A DNA stretch of 64,000 nt from Enterococcus hulanensis (GTDB lineage Bacteria; Bacillota; Bacilli; Lactobacillales; Enterococcaceae): contig NZ_BJED01000002.1 in assembly GCF_005405485.1 (NCBI RefSeq), positions 124,001 to 188,000 on the forward strand, given 5' to 3'. Made by a program: the position numbers and the translations under genes. Shown one piece after another: positions 1 to 14,897 of the stretch (positions are counted from its first letter, which is position 1; the number at the start of each line of letters is the position of its first letter). Below the pieces are notes generated by a model that had not been told where the DNA came from, searched no databases, and saw only the letters and a program-made list of their open reading frames with translations.

Positions 1-3072
<3,072 letters not shown>

Positions 3073-3257
3073 AATTTTTCACACTGAAATCGGAGCTGTC
3101 TCTGCAGAGGTATAATGTTTTATGAAATCAGCACAGTCGATGAGAGTGGGAAAGCAGAAATTCATTTCGATTTTTGAGAACCTTTCAAATTATGAAAACT
3201 TGCTACACAGCGATAAGTTATTTAGTTTTAAATCTCACTTTTTTCGAATAGCGTCAT
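3073..3257. other. intergenic stretch upstream of the copy-2 leader
   Basis: Between the end of glucosidase copy 1 and the copy-2 promoter I see no open frame of note and no strong hairpin followed by a T-run. A TATAAT lies at 3111-3116, but no convincing -35 box accompanies it. How transcription of the first PTS/glucosidase pair ends is therefore unclear. Confidence 0.4.
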
Positions 3258-3286
3258 TTGCGTGGAAACGTTTTTATTGTTATAAT
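3258..3286 (+). promoter_or_regulatory. promoter with cre-like overlap, upstream of glucosidase copy 2
   Basis: TTGCGT at 3258-3263 and a perfect TATAAT at 3281-3286 are separated by 17 bp. The spacer contains TGGAAACGTTTTTA, which resembles a CcpA cre site with two mismatches. Transcription would start near 3293, immediately before the RAT element, as expected for antiterminator-controlled leaders. Confidence 0.7.
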
Positions 3287-3295
3287 TTTGCAAAA

Positions 3296-3364
3296 GGATA
3301 GTGACTGGTAAAGCAGGCTAAACCGTAATAAGACAATCAGTCTTATTTTGGTTTGGTCTTTTTT
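3296..3364 (+). promoter_or_regulatory. RAT antiterminator site overlapping an intrinsic terminator
   Basis: Bases 3296-3324 match the ribonucleic antiterminator (RAT) family bound by LicT/BglG proteins: GGAT at the 5' side, GTGACTGGTAAAGCAGGC in the middle and TAAACC at the end. The last bases are shared with the 5' arm of a terminator hairpin: AAACC...AATAAGAC (3320-3334) pairs with GTCTTATT...GGTTT (3340-3354), followed by TCTTTTTT. The two structures are mutually exclusive, the classic LicT switch. The only gene downstream on this strand is glucosidase copy 2, 608 bp away, with the tandem repeats in between. Confidence 0.8.
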
Positions 3365-3925
3365 GTCAGTCCAACTTTTCGCAGTTCATTAAATTGTGAG
3401 AGTCTAATTAGTTTTGAGTACAGTTTATCGAGACAGGTTGTTTAGTTGGATGATATGCGTGATGAGAATAAAACTCATTTTCCGCGTTTTTCGGAAAATG
3501 ATTTCCTCAGATCGAGTTAGCTGTCAGTCCAACTTCCCGCAGTTCATCAAATTGTAAGAGTCTAATTAGTTTTGAGTACAGTTTATCGAGACAGGTTGTT
3601 TAGTTGGATGATATACGTGATGAGAATAAAACGAACTTTTTCGTTTTATAAAAAGTTCATTCTTCAAAACGAATTAGTTGCGAGTCGCACTTTTTGCAGT
3701 ATATATTGTCTAAAGAAAAACTTGGTTATCTTCGTAATTAGGAATATGCTGTTTAGTGTGATCGTATGCGTGATGAGAATAAAACTCATTTTCCGCGTTT
3801 TTCGGAAAATGATTTCCTCAGATCGAATTAGCTGTCAGTCCAACTTTTCGCAGTTTTTTTCAAAATTCTCGAGTGTATTATGTGGTGATTTCAGTTTATC
3901 TCAACAGGTTTTATCTTGTGGCTGC
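3365..3925 (+). repeat. three full and one partial tandem copies of a ~157-bp structured repeat
   Basis: Copies begin at about 3365, 3523, 3680 and 3834, each starting with GTCAGTCCAACTT or a close variant (GCGAGTCGCACTT in copy 3). Shared blocks include GAGTACAGTTTATCGAGACA, TGATGAGAATAAAAC and CTCAGATCGA. Copies 1 and 3 carry a hairpin CATTTTCCG/CGGAAAATG. Copy 2 has a hairpin at the same place with a different stem, GAACTTTTT/AAAAAGTTC. The last copy is only a degenerate first part. No conserved protein frame runs through all copies. The array fills the leader of glucosidase copy 2. I do not recognise the family. Confidence 0.8.
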
Positions 3926-3932
3926 TAGTTGA

Positions 3933-5408
<1,476 letters not shown>

Positions 5409-5417
5409 ATTATCGAC

Positions 5418-5456
5418 TGCGGATTATTTTTTGATAAAAGTAATCCGCATTTTTTG
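5418..5456 (+). terminator. intrinsic terminator of glucosidase copy 2
   Basis: TGCGGATTA (5418-5426) pairs with TAATCCGCA (5441-5449), followed by TTTTTTG. It lies 10 bp after the stop codon. Confidence 0.8.
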
Positions 5457-5625
5457 TTATTTTTATTCCTTACATACATTTCAATCTCAATAATCAAGAT
5501 TTAAGCAAAAGGCACTTTTTATCAAGTAATAGTTCCTTAAAAAAGAAACTAGTTTCAGCTTCTTGACTTTTAAAATAACGTTCAAACTTTATAAAAAGAT
5601 AAATCAGGCAAAATTCTAAAGTCTA
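5457..5625. other. AT-rich intergenic stretch upstream of licT
   Basis: No gene is visible. A perfect 12-bp palindrome GAAACTAGTTTC occurs at 5545-5556 and could be an operator, but nothing ties it to a particular regulator. Confidence 0.3.
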
Positions 5626-5654
5626 TTGACATTCAAAAAAAGTGATGCTATGCT
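5626..5654 (+). promoter_or_regulatory. licT operon promoter
   Basis: TTGACA (5626-5631) and TATGCT (5649-5654) are separated by 17 bp, a strong vegetative promoter. The predicted start is near 5661, at the edge of the RAT-like element. Confidence 0.75.
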
Positions 5655-5661
5655 CAGTTGG

Positions 5662-5695
5662 AGATTGTTACCGCTTTAAATAGCGGGCTATACTT
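5662..5695 (+). promoter_or_regulatory. RAT-like element at the 5' end of the licT transcript
   Basis: AGATTGTTACCGC...GCGGGCTATACTT resembles the RAT at 6576, with a stronger CCGC/GCGG stem. Unlike the other two RATs in the region, no terminator hairpin with a T-run follows before the licT start, so its regulatory effect is uncertain. It may be a remnant or a sink for LicT. Confidence 0.55.
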
Positions 5696-5736
5696 AATTT
5701 AGATTCAATATATTGGATAAATGTAGGGAGCCTGAG

Positions 5737-6576
5737 ATGTTTATTAAAAAGATAATAAACAACAATATAGTCATTTCATCAGATGCGTCAAATAATGAGA
5801 TGATTATCATGGGCAAAGGCATTGGCTTCAAAAAGAAGATTGGAGACAGCATTCCTTCAGCAAACATCGAAAAGAAATACGTTGTTACCAAAGAGTGGAA
5901 CGAGAATAAGTTGATTCGATTATTGGAAGACATTCCATTAGAACATATTCAAGTTGCCAATGAGATCATCAGTTTTGCAAAAGTCTCGCTTGGAAAAAAA
6001 CTAAGCGAAAATCTTTTCCTGACATTGACGGATCACATCCACTATGCGATTCAACGAAAATCAGAGGGAATGGAAATCAAGAATGCTTTACTATGGGAAA
6101 TCAAACGATTCTATAATCATGAATTTCTGATAGGAAAAGAAGCATTGTCCATTATTCAAAATAGGCTTGGTGTGACTTTGCCGGAAGATGAAGCAGGTTT
6201 TATTGCTTTGCATATTGTCAATGCCAACCTTGATATGGATGAAATTGGTCAAGTATCTGAGATGGCCGAGATCATTCAGAACATTTTGAATATCGTTAAG
6301 TATCATTTTAATGTTGAGATTGATGAATACTCGTTGAACTATGAACGATTTGTGACTCATTTGAAATTTTTCATTCAACGACTTTTCAGCGGTGCGCGCT
6401 TAAATGACTCTGAAACGATTTAATTCATGATGAAAATCAAGGAGCAGTACAAAAAGGAATATGCTTGTGCAATGAAAATTAGTAATTATGTTCAAAGTAT
6501 TTTTAACAGACCGTTGGACGAAGATGAATTGATTTATCTAACCATACACATAAAAAGAATAACCAATCAAGATTAG
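5737..6576 (+). pseudogene. licT: LicT/BglG-family transcription antiterminator interrupted by an in-frame TAA
   Basis: LicT proteins bind RAT RNA when the inducing sugar is present and prevent termination. Starting at ATG 5737 (GTAGGGAG upstream), the frame encodes an N-terminal CAT RNA-binding domain (about 1-55) and PRD1 with histidines at 100 and 159. PRD2 follows, with a histidine at about 208. At 6421-6423 a TAA stops the frame after residue 228. The same frame then resumes with MMKIKEQY and continues through TIHIKR, carrying the fourth conserved PRD histidine (about 271), to TAG at 6574. The 279-codon total equals a normal LicT. One base change (CAA to TAA) would explain the stop. A 49-codon ORF from 6427 remains. 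Either the gene is inactivated, or the truncated protein works with altered control, or this is a sequencing error. Confidence 0.85.
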
Positions 6577-6652
6577 GATTGTTACCGATTGAGGGCTATA
6601 CCTAAGCAAACTCGCAGTTTTTCGCGAGTTTGTTTAGGTATTTTCTTTTTTA
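6576..6652 (+). promoter_or_regulatory. RAT antiterminator site overlapping a terminator, upstream of the PTS gene
   Basis: The RAT, GGATTGTTACCGATTGAGGGCTATACCT (6576-6603, written here only to locate it: GGATTGTTACC then GGGCTATACC), begins in the last codon of licT. Its 3' end is the 5' arm of a 16-bp terminator stem (6600-6615 with 6624-6639, one G-U pair), followed by TTTTCTTTTTT. Binding by LicT would expose the downstream PTS and glucosidase genes. Confidence 0.88.
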
Positions 6653-6679
6653 AATGGTTGATTTTTTACAGGAGGAAAA

Positions 6680-10014
<3,335 letters not shown>

Positions 10015-10033
10015 GTTCTTGGAGATAAAAATG

Positions 10034-10077
10034 AAGACGGAAAGCGATGAACGCCTTTCCGTCTTTAAATTTTTTAT
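10034..10077. terminator. terminator after glucosidase copy 3
   Basis: AAGACGGAAAG (10034-10044) pairs with CTTTCCGTCTT (10055-10065), followed by TAAATTTTTT. On the minus strand it is followed by CATTTTT, so it may also end the histidine-kinase transcript. Confidence 0.75.
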
Positions 10078-10088
10078 ACAAAATTCCA

Positions 10089-10120
10089 AACGTCTAAACA
10101 TAGTGTTTAGGCGTTTTTTT
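10089..10120 (+). terminator. second terminator, overlapping the kinase gene end
   Basis: AACGTCTAAACA (10089-10100) pairs with TGTTTAGGCGTT (10104-10115, one G-T), followed by a run of T. The hairpin includes the stop codon of the convergent kinase gene. Confidence 0.75.
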
Positions 10121-11582
10121 GTTGCCGCCACAGCGCCACTTGAAACATCATCTCGTGTTCATTCAACTCCACAAAAGAAATCCTTCCGCCATGTTTTTCC
10201 ACGATTTTCTTACTGATGGCGAGGCCAAGTCCGCTGCCGTTTTGAGTGGAACGGGAGCTGTCTCCGCTGACAAAGGGTTCAAATAGTTGTTCTTGCAGTT
10301 CCTTTGGAATGGCGGTTCCATTGTCTTTGATCTCAAAAATCACTTGATTTTCTAGTGGGTAAAGTTGAATGTGCACAGTTGTCTCTGCTGGATTGTGCTG
10401 AATACCATTGCTAATCAAATTATCAAAAACACGACGCAGTTCAACGGGATCGCCAGAAATTTCTAAAGGAGTTTCCGGCAGGTCAAAAGTCAATGCAATG
10501 TCATTTTTTTCTGCTGGTTCAAGCTGTTCCAATAAGATTTGGCGAATTAATTCTGACAAATCTAAATTTTGACGATGGAGTTGATAATCAGGGCTTTCTA
10601 GTTTTGAGAAAATCAATAATCGATTGACCAGCTCATTCATATGATCCGTTTTCGCGATGATGGTTTTCATCGTCTGATCTAGTTTATCGTCACCAACTAA
10701 GCCGTCTGCTACTGCTTTGGCGGAGCCTTGAATGGTGGTGATCGGTGTGCGCAGATCATGAGCCATGTTGGCAAAGAGTAATTGCCGTTCCTTTTCATAA
10801 GAGATTCGTTGTTGTTCCGCTTCTGCCAATTGCTTTGCCATATGATTGAAGGAGTCTTCAATCTCGACATATTCGTATTCCGCATTCAGATGGATTTTCT
10901 TGGAATACTCGCCATTCTTGATCGTTCGCAAACCATCGATCAGAACGGTATTTGGTGCGACGAGATGCTCCTTAACTGATTTTGAGTAGCGCCGTAGACA
11001 ATAAATGAAAATCAGCAGTATGGGGATGAGCAAAAGAACGATTTGTTTAAAACCTGAGAGAGCAGTTGCTGAAAGAAGGCTGGAAAAGACCGGACCAAAA
11101 TTTCCTCGAATACTATTTTTAGGCATTTTGGTAATACAAACATACTCACGCCCATTTGAACTCTTAAATGGAGCAAAAGTTGCCATGTATTGACTTTTTG
11201 GATCATTCACTGAAAGGGAAAGAGGGCCCAACTTGTAAATTCTTTGATTAAGTACGGCCTGAAGGGCATCCATTTCCAATAATTGTTTTTGCGTGTAATG
11301 GGTAGTTTTTTCTGCGACCGTTCCTTTTGTATAAATGACGTTGTTATTTTCATCGAGGATTTCTAACCAGCCATTGACATCCTTCAAGGCAGAAATATCA
11401 ATTTTTTTATAATCAGACCGTACGATGGTCTCTGCACAAAATTCTTTTACAACATTATTCGTTCCAAAGGAAAAAAATTGAGCAATCAAAACAAAGAAAG
11501 AACTTAATACCAACAATAGAAGAGAGGTCGTCAGATACTTTTTTGTCAAAAAACGTCCTAATGTTTTGGGTTTCTTACTCAT
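10107..11582 (-). CDS. two-component sensor histidine kinase
   Basis: This 491-residue membrane kinase has a first transmembrane helix at about 18-38, an extracellular region of about 140 residues and a second helix at about 178-197. A HAMP segment, a HisKA domain with the phospho-accepting histidine in MAHDLRTPI (H275), and a HATPase domain with N box NLISNGIQHN and G boxes (NGSGLGLAIS) follow. It overlaps the response-regulator gene by 4 bp. Gene order on the minus strand is ABC ATPase, ABC permease, regulator, kinase, so it most likely senses a compound handled by that exporter. The extracellular domain is larger than in BceS-type kinases, so it probably senses directly. The signal is unknown. 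Confidence 0.92.
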   Translation of the reverse strand: MSKKPKTLGRFLTKKYLTTSLLLLVLSSFFVLIAQFFSFGTNNVVKEFCAETIVRSDYKKIDISALKDVNGWLEILDENNNVIYTKGTVAEKTTHYTQKQLLEMDALQAVLNQRIYKLGPLSLSVNDPKSQYMATFAPFKSSNGREYVCITKMPKNSIRGNFGPVFSSLLSATALSGFKQIVLLLIPILLIFIYCLRRYSKSVKEHLVAPNTVLIDGLRTIKNGEYSKKIHLNAEYEYVEIEDSFNHMAKQLAEAEQQRISYEKERQLLFANMAHDLRTPITTIQGSAKAVADGLVGDDKLDQTMKTIIAKTDHMNELVNRLLIFSKLESPDYQLHRQNLDLSELIRQILLEQLEPAEKNDIALTFDLPETPLEISGDPVELRRVFDNLISNGIQHNPAETTVHIQLYPLENQVIFEIKDNGTAIPKELQEQLFEPFVSGDSSRSTQNGSGLGLAISKKIVEKHGGRISFVELNEHEMMFQVALWRQQKNA

Positions 11583-12268
11583 GGCACTAGCTTATATCCT
11601 AATCCGCGGATCGTTTGGATATAAGATTCCTCCTCTCTGGTTCCTAATTTTTCTCTAAGGCGGCTGATGTAGACCATGATATTATTGTCATCGACGATAT
11701 AAGTATCCTCCCAAACGGCCTCGTAGATTTGTTTTTTAGTAAAAACACGTCCTGGGGTTCCCATCAGTAAACGCAGGATTTTAAATTCGATTGACGTTAA
11801 ATTGATCTGCTGGTTTTCCTTGAACAAGATACATTGATCAAGGTCGAGAATTAGATCATGGAGTGTGAGTGTGTTTGGTTCGGCAGCTTCTTGTGCACCT
11901 AAAGAGTAAAAGCGGCGAAGCTGAGCGCTGACACGAGCAACTAATTCCAAAGGATCAAACGGTTTGGTCACATAATCATCGGCACCAATACCGAGCCCTA
12001 ACACTTTATCTGCTCCGGCATCTTTTGCGGTCAAAAAGATGATCGGCATATTTTTTTCTGCGCGAATTTTTTTGACCAATTGATACCCATCCATTTTTGG
12101 CATCATAATATCTAAAATAGCCAGATCAATTTTTTCCTGTTGAACACAAGTCCACGCCTCTTCGCCGTCGGAAGCGGTGAACACCTTATACCCATCTTTT
12201 TCCAAATATAAAGTAACAAAATCAATGATCCCTTGTTCATCATCTGCCACTAAAATCGAGAACCCCAT
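11579..12268 (-). CDS. OmpR-family response regulator
   Basis: This 229-residue regulator has a receiver domain (acidic pair at the N terminus, phosphorylated aspartate about D53 in AILDIMMPKMDG, lysine in VTKPFDP) and a C-terminal winged helix (REKLGTREEESYIQTIRGLGYKL). I chose ATG 12268, which lies nine bases behind AAAGGGG; a GTG three codons upstream overlaps that ribosome site. It overlaps the kinase gene by 4 bp. TATAAT about 20 bases upstream suggests an extra promoter between the ABC permease and this gene. Direct repeats in front of the ABC genes are its likely target. Confidence 0.92.
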   Translation of the reverse strand: MGFSILVADDEQGIIDFVTLYLEKDGYKVFTASDGEEAWTCVQQEKIDLAILDIMMPKMDGYQLVKKIRAEKNMPIIFLTAKDAGADKVLGLGIGADDYVTKPFDPLELVARVSAQLRRFYSLGAQEAAEPNTLTLHDLILDLDQCILFKENQQINLTSIEFKILRLLMGTPGRVFTKKQIYEAVWEDTYIVDDNNIMVYISRLREKLGTREEESYIQTIRGLGYKLVP

Positions 12269-12309
12269 CAAACACACCCCTTTTAATCTCTATTATACCT
12301 TCAATAAAG

Positions 12310-13092
12310 CTATTTTATATCCATTCTTTTGAAAAACAGCGATGTCAAAGTCAGAATGCAGGCAATAATCACGAGAGAAGATAGCAAGGCCGGAACCCAT
12401 TCCGCAGTTTGACCTGCAAGCAAATGATTACTCGCTGATAATGCAGAATACTTCAGAAGATCGACTGCATTCGTAGTGATCAAGTAATTGAGGGCAAACA
12501 AACTGACTAGTGAAATGATAAAGGCAATAAAAGGTGATAGAAACAGACCAGCAAGCAACGTCACTGCCATGAATAAGGCGAGATGAAGAAAAATAAAGCC
12601 AATCATCGCCAGCATATTCGGCAAATCAATCATTGATGAAGTAAAGCTGCCATTTCCCATCGTAGAGTCCGCAACAAAAAGATAATAACCGGCGCCCGCG
12701 CTCAAGGTAAACAGAACAAACGCACCAAAAGTAGTCGTTAGCAGCGCGCAGAATTTCGCTACAATAATCGGACCTCTTTTACCGATTCGCAAGAGCGTCA
12801 TTTTGATTTGTCCGCTAGTGATTTCGCCGGAAAATTGCACTGCTGTAACCAAAATTAATAAAATCCCCCAAATACCTAATGTGTTGAAAAAAGCCCAGAT
12901 CGTGGTTACAAAATCAAGACAGGCTAATTTTCCATTGCTAGACAGCGCATCACCAGTGAAGGTCAAAGCGCCAGTCGAGACTCCAAAAGACATGACAATA
13001 ACTAAAATTGCCGGAATCAGCAGAATCAGACTAGTTCTTCTTTTTAATGTTTTGATAATTTCCATTTTATAAATCGTCCATATTTCCATCAT
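12310..13092 (-). CDS. ABC-2 type exporter permease
   Basis: This 260-residue integral membrane protein has about six hydrophobic segments and an N-terminal cytoplasmic start (EIWTIYKMEIIKTLKRRTS) typical of ABC-2 permeases such as the BcrB/NatB type. The GGAG ribosome site sits six bases before ATG. It lies 15 bp after the ATPase gene and 40 bp before the response regulator. With the ATPase at 13108 it would form an exporter, perhaps for a peptide or antibiotic. The substrate is unknown. Confidence 0.85.
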   Translation of the reverse strand: MMEIWTIYKMEIIKTLKRRTSLILLIPAILVIVMSFGVSTGALTFTGDALSSNGKLACLDFVTTIWAFFNTLGIWGILLILVTAVQFSGEITSGQIKMTLLRIGKRGPIIVAKFCALLTTTFGAFVLFTLSAGAGYYLFVADSTMGNGSFTSSMIDLPNMLAMIGFIFLHLALFMAVTLLAGLFLSPFIAFIISLVSLFALNYLITTNAVDLLKYSALSASNHLLAGQTAEWVPALLSSLVIIACILTLTSLFFKRMDIK

Positions 13093-13107
13093 TGTTCACT
13101 CCTTTTT

Positions 13108-13818
13108 TTATTTCATCAGCTCGATTAATTGAGCCTGCTGGTTTTCAAAATGTCTATTTTGATCAGAATAGCTGATCACTCCCTTGCTCAAGACCAAAAT
13201 ATTATCAGTCAGGTCGCAAACTTCCTGCATTTGATGACTGGAAAAGAGAATAGCTGTACCGCGCTCGCGGCAAAGCTTCCGCAGCAGATCTTTTACTTCT
13301 TCTACACCAATCGGATCGAGGCCGACAAAAGGTTCATCCAAAATCAGCAGTTCGGGCTTCGTAATCAACGATAATGCCAAAGCCAGCCGCTGCTTCATTC
13401 CAAAAGAAAAGTTTTTGACCTTTTTCTTGGCGGCGTTGCTTAGTTCGACAAATTCTAAACTTTCCTGAATGAGCTGTTTGCGCTCTTTTTTAGGAAGCGA
13501 GTCGATTAATCGAATAGAAAGCATCAGATTATCATAGGCAGTTAAATCCTCATAAAACTGAACATCTACCAGCGAACCGATTTTCATTCTTGTTTGTGTA
13601 TCCGTTGTACTTAAATTTTTACCGTTAAAGACGACTTTTCCATGATAATTTGCGGTTAAACCTAAAACACATTTCATTAAGGTGGTCTTACCGGCACCAT
13701 TTCGTCCAAGCAGGCCAGTGATTTTCCCTGGCAGCAGCTGCAGATCAATCCCGTTCAAAATATTGTTGTGTCCATAACTTTTTCGCAGATCTCTGATTTC
13801 TAAGATCGTTCTTGTCAT
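13108..13818 (-). CDS. ABC exporter ATP-binding protein
   Basis: This 236-residue ATPase has Walker A GRNGAGKTT, signature FSFGMKQRLALAL and Walker B LLILDEPFVGLDP, followed by the switch histidine in LFSSHQM. It belongs to the group of ATPases pairing with ABC-2 permeases (BcrA/NatA-like). I place the start at ATG 13818, because the longer ATG at 13833 is itself part of the GGAGGG ribosome site. It is first in a four-gene minus-strand operon with permease, regulator and kinase. Its promoter carries 11-bp-spaced direct repeats expected for an OmpR-type activator. Confidence 0.92.
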   Translation of the reverse strand: MTRTILEIRDLRKSYGHNNILNGIDLQLLPGKITGLLGRNGAGKTTLMKCVLGLTANYHGKVVFNGKNLSTTDTQTRMKIGSLVDVQFYEDLTAYDNLMLSIRLIDSLPKKERKQLIQESLEFVELSNAAKKKVKNFSFGMKQRLALALSLITKPELLILDEPFVGLDPIGVEEVKDLLRKLCRERGTAILFSSHQMQEVCDLTDNILVLSKGVISYSDQNRHFENQQAQLIELMK

Positions 13819-13847
13819 GATTTTTCCCTCCATTTCTTTATAGATTC

Positions 13848-13899
13848 AGTATAGGCAGGCAAGCTTGCATGGAACTGTTCTTAACCTTAAAGTAACCTT
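13848..13899 (-). promoter_or_regulatory. promoter and direct-repeat operator of the ABC/two-component operon
   Basis: A minus-strand -10 TATACT is at 13848-13853 with a poor -35. Upstream, AAGGTTA occurs twice (13893-13899 and 13882-13888) exactly 11 bp apart, one helical turn. That arrangement is typical of OmpR-family activator sites just upstream of a weak -35. Confidence 0.65.
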
Positions 13900-13961
13900 A
13901 CAATTGAAATAAGCAGATTGATCATTTGTAGAAGATAAATAAGTGAACGTTATTACTTTTT

Positions 13962-13969
13962 GGTATAAT
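13962..13969 (+). promoter_or_regulatory. extended -10 promoter
   Basis: TGGTATAAT is an extended -10 box facing right, about 115 bp before the small membrane protein gene at 14085. No good -35 is present. Confidence 0.5.
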
Positions 13970-14084
13970 TAAAGTGATAAAAATGATTTAAAATAAGAGA
14001 CTTTAATAGTAATCCGTTGATAGATGCGAACCAAACTCAGTCGGGCAGTGAATAATTTTTACCAAATAAAGGTGAGGTGAAAAA

Positions 14085-14423
14085 ATGGGCAGCTTATTAC
14101 TTGTTATTGGCCTAATTCTAAGTGTTCTTTTGATTTATTCAGTGATCAAATATTCCAGCAGAAAGACTGAGGCAGAGAGTATAGAATATGATCTAATCGT
14201 CTCGCTAAAAGCGACTCCCGTGCCGAACATCATTCAACATCCCCGAATCAAAAAAGCGGCAGCATGGGAAAGATATGGTGAGGGAGTTTTCAAGGGGAAA
14301 TCCAGCTTAACAAAAGAGGAAATGAGAAAGTTGTTGATAAAAGAATTATGTCTACCTGAAGAAAACGTCATTGTAGTCGAAACAACCAATCATTTAGCAA
14401 AGTCAAAAAAAGAGGAAGACTGA
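14085..14423 (+). CDS. small membrane-anchored protein of unknown function
   Basis: This 112-residue protein has one N-terminal hydrophobic helix (about 4-24, LLLVIGLILSVLLIYSVI) and a charged cytoplasmic or extracellular tail rich in Lys and Glu. The ribosome site GGTGAGGTG is good. The tail (AAAWERYGEGVFKGKSSLTKEE) matches no family I recognise. It stands alone with its own promoter and terminator, so no function can be inferred from context. Confidence 0.75.
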   Translation: MGSLLLVIGLILSVLLIYSVIKYSSRKTEAESIEYDLIVSLKATPVPNIIQHPRIKKAAAWERYGEGVFKGKSSLTKEEMRKLLIKELCLPEENVIVVETTNHLAKSKKEED

Positions 14424-14442
14424 TCATCAGTCTTCCTCTTTT
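14411..14442. terminator. bidirectional terminator
   Basis: GAGGAAGACTGA (14412-14423) pairs with TCAGTCTTCCTC (14427-14438). A run of A precedes it and TTTT follows, so it serves both convergent small genes. Confidence 0.85.
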
Positions 14443-14463
14443 CGAGTACTATAATGTTTGAAA

Positions 14464-14751
14464 CTATATCAAGCAGAGCCACGATCCGATAGCAATGAAG
14501 GACAAAGCGACGAGATAGATAACGATACTAGTGCATAAAACCAAGACTTTTCCGTTTTCACTAAGAATACTGGCTTTAACAACCGGCAAAAATAGGTCGT
14601 ATCGATGGAAAAGAAATACGCGACCAGCAAGAATCCCGGCCACAATCCCAAAAATCAATAAAAAGAACGAAAGACTAATGATTGACGTGAGTTTCAGAAA
14701 AATGCAAAAGGTTAACATAGCAGCATACACATATTTTTCCAAAATGATCAC
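14464..14751 (-). CDS. small integral membrane protein of unknown function
   Basis: This 95-residue, strongly hydrophobic protein has about three membrane segments (residues about 8-25, 28-48 and 70-93). The start is GTG at 14751 with AGGA six to nine bases upstream; no ATG is available at a sensible place. It is convergent with the gene at 14085 and shares its terminator. No family is recognised. Confidence 0.6.
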   Translation of the reverse strand: MIILEKYVYAAMLTFCIFLKLTSIISLSFFLLIFGIVAGILAGRVFLFHRYDLFLPVVKASILSENGKVLVLCTSIVIYLVALSFIAIGSWLCLI

Positions 14752-14897
14752 CTGATTCCTTAGCGTATTTCATTGCTACTTATAGTATAAAAGATAAATG
14801 GGCAGATAAAATATTCCATTTTTTTAGAGATTGTAAAAATCTAGGGAAAAATCAGAAGTACATGTGCTTTCTATCTAGCAGATAGTTGCTAAAATCC

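Noticed and set aside
3365-3925. Could the tandem repeats be a CRISPR array?
   Set aside because: Units are ~157 bp, nearly identical throughout, with no short repeat/unique spacer pattern and no cas genes nearby.
3572-3928. A 118-codon open frame across the repeats
   Set aside because: The frame is broken in copy 1, has odd composition (Cys, Phe, Ile rich) and has no good ribosome site; it follows from the repeat structure.
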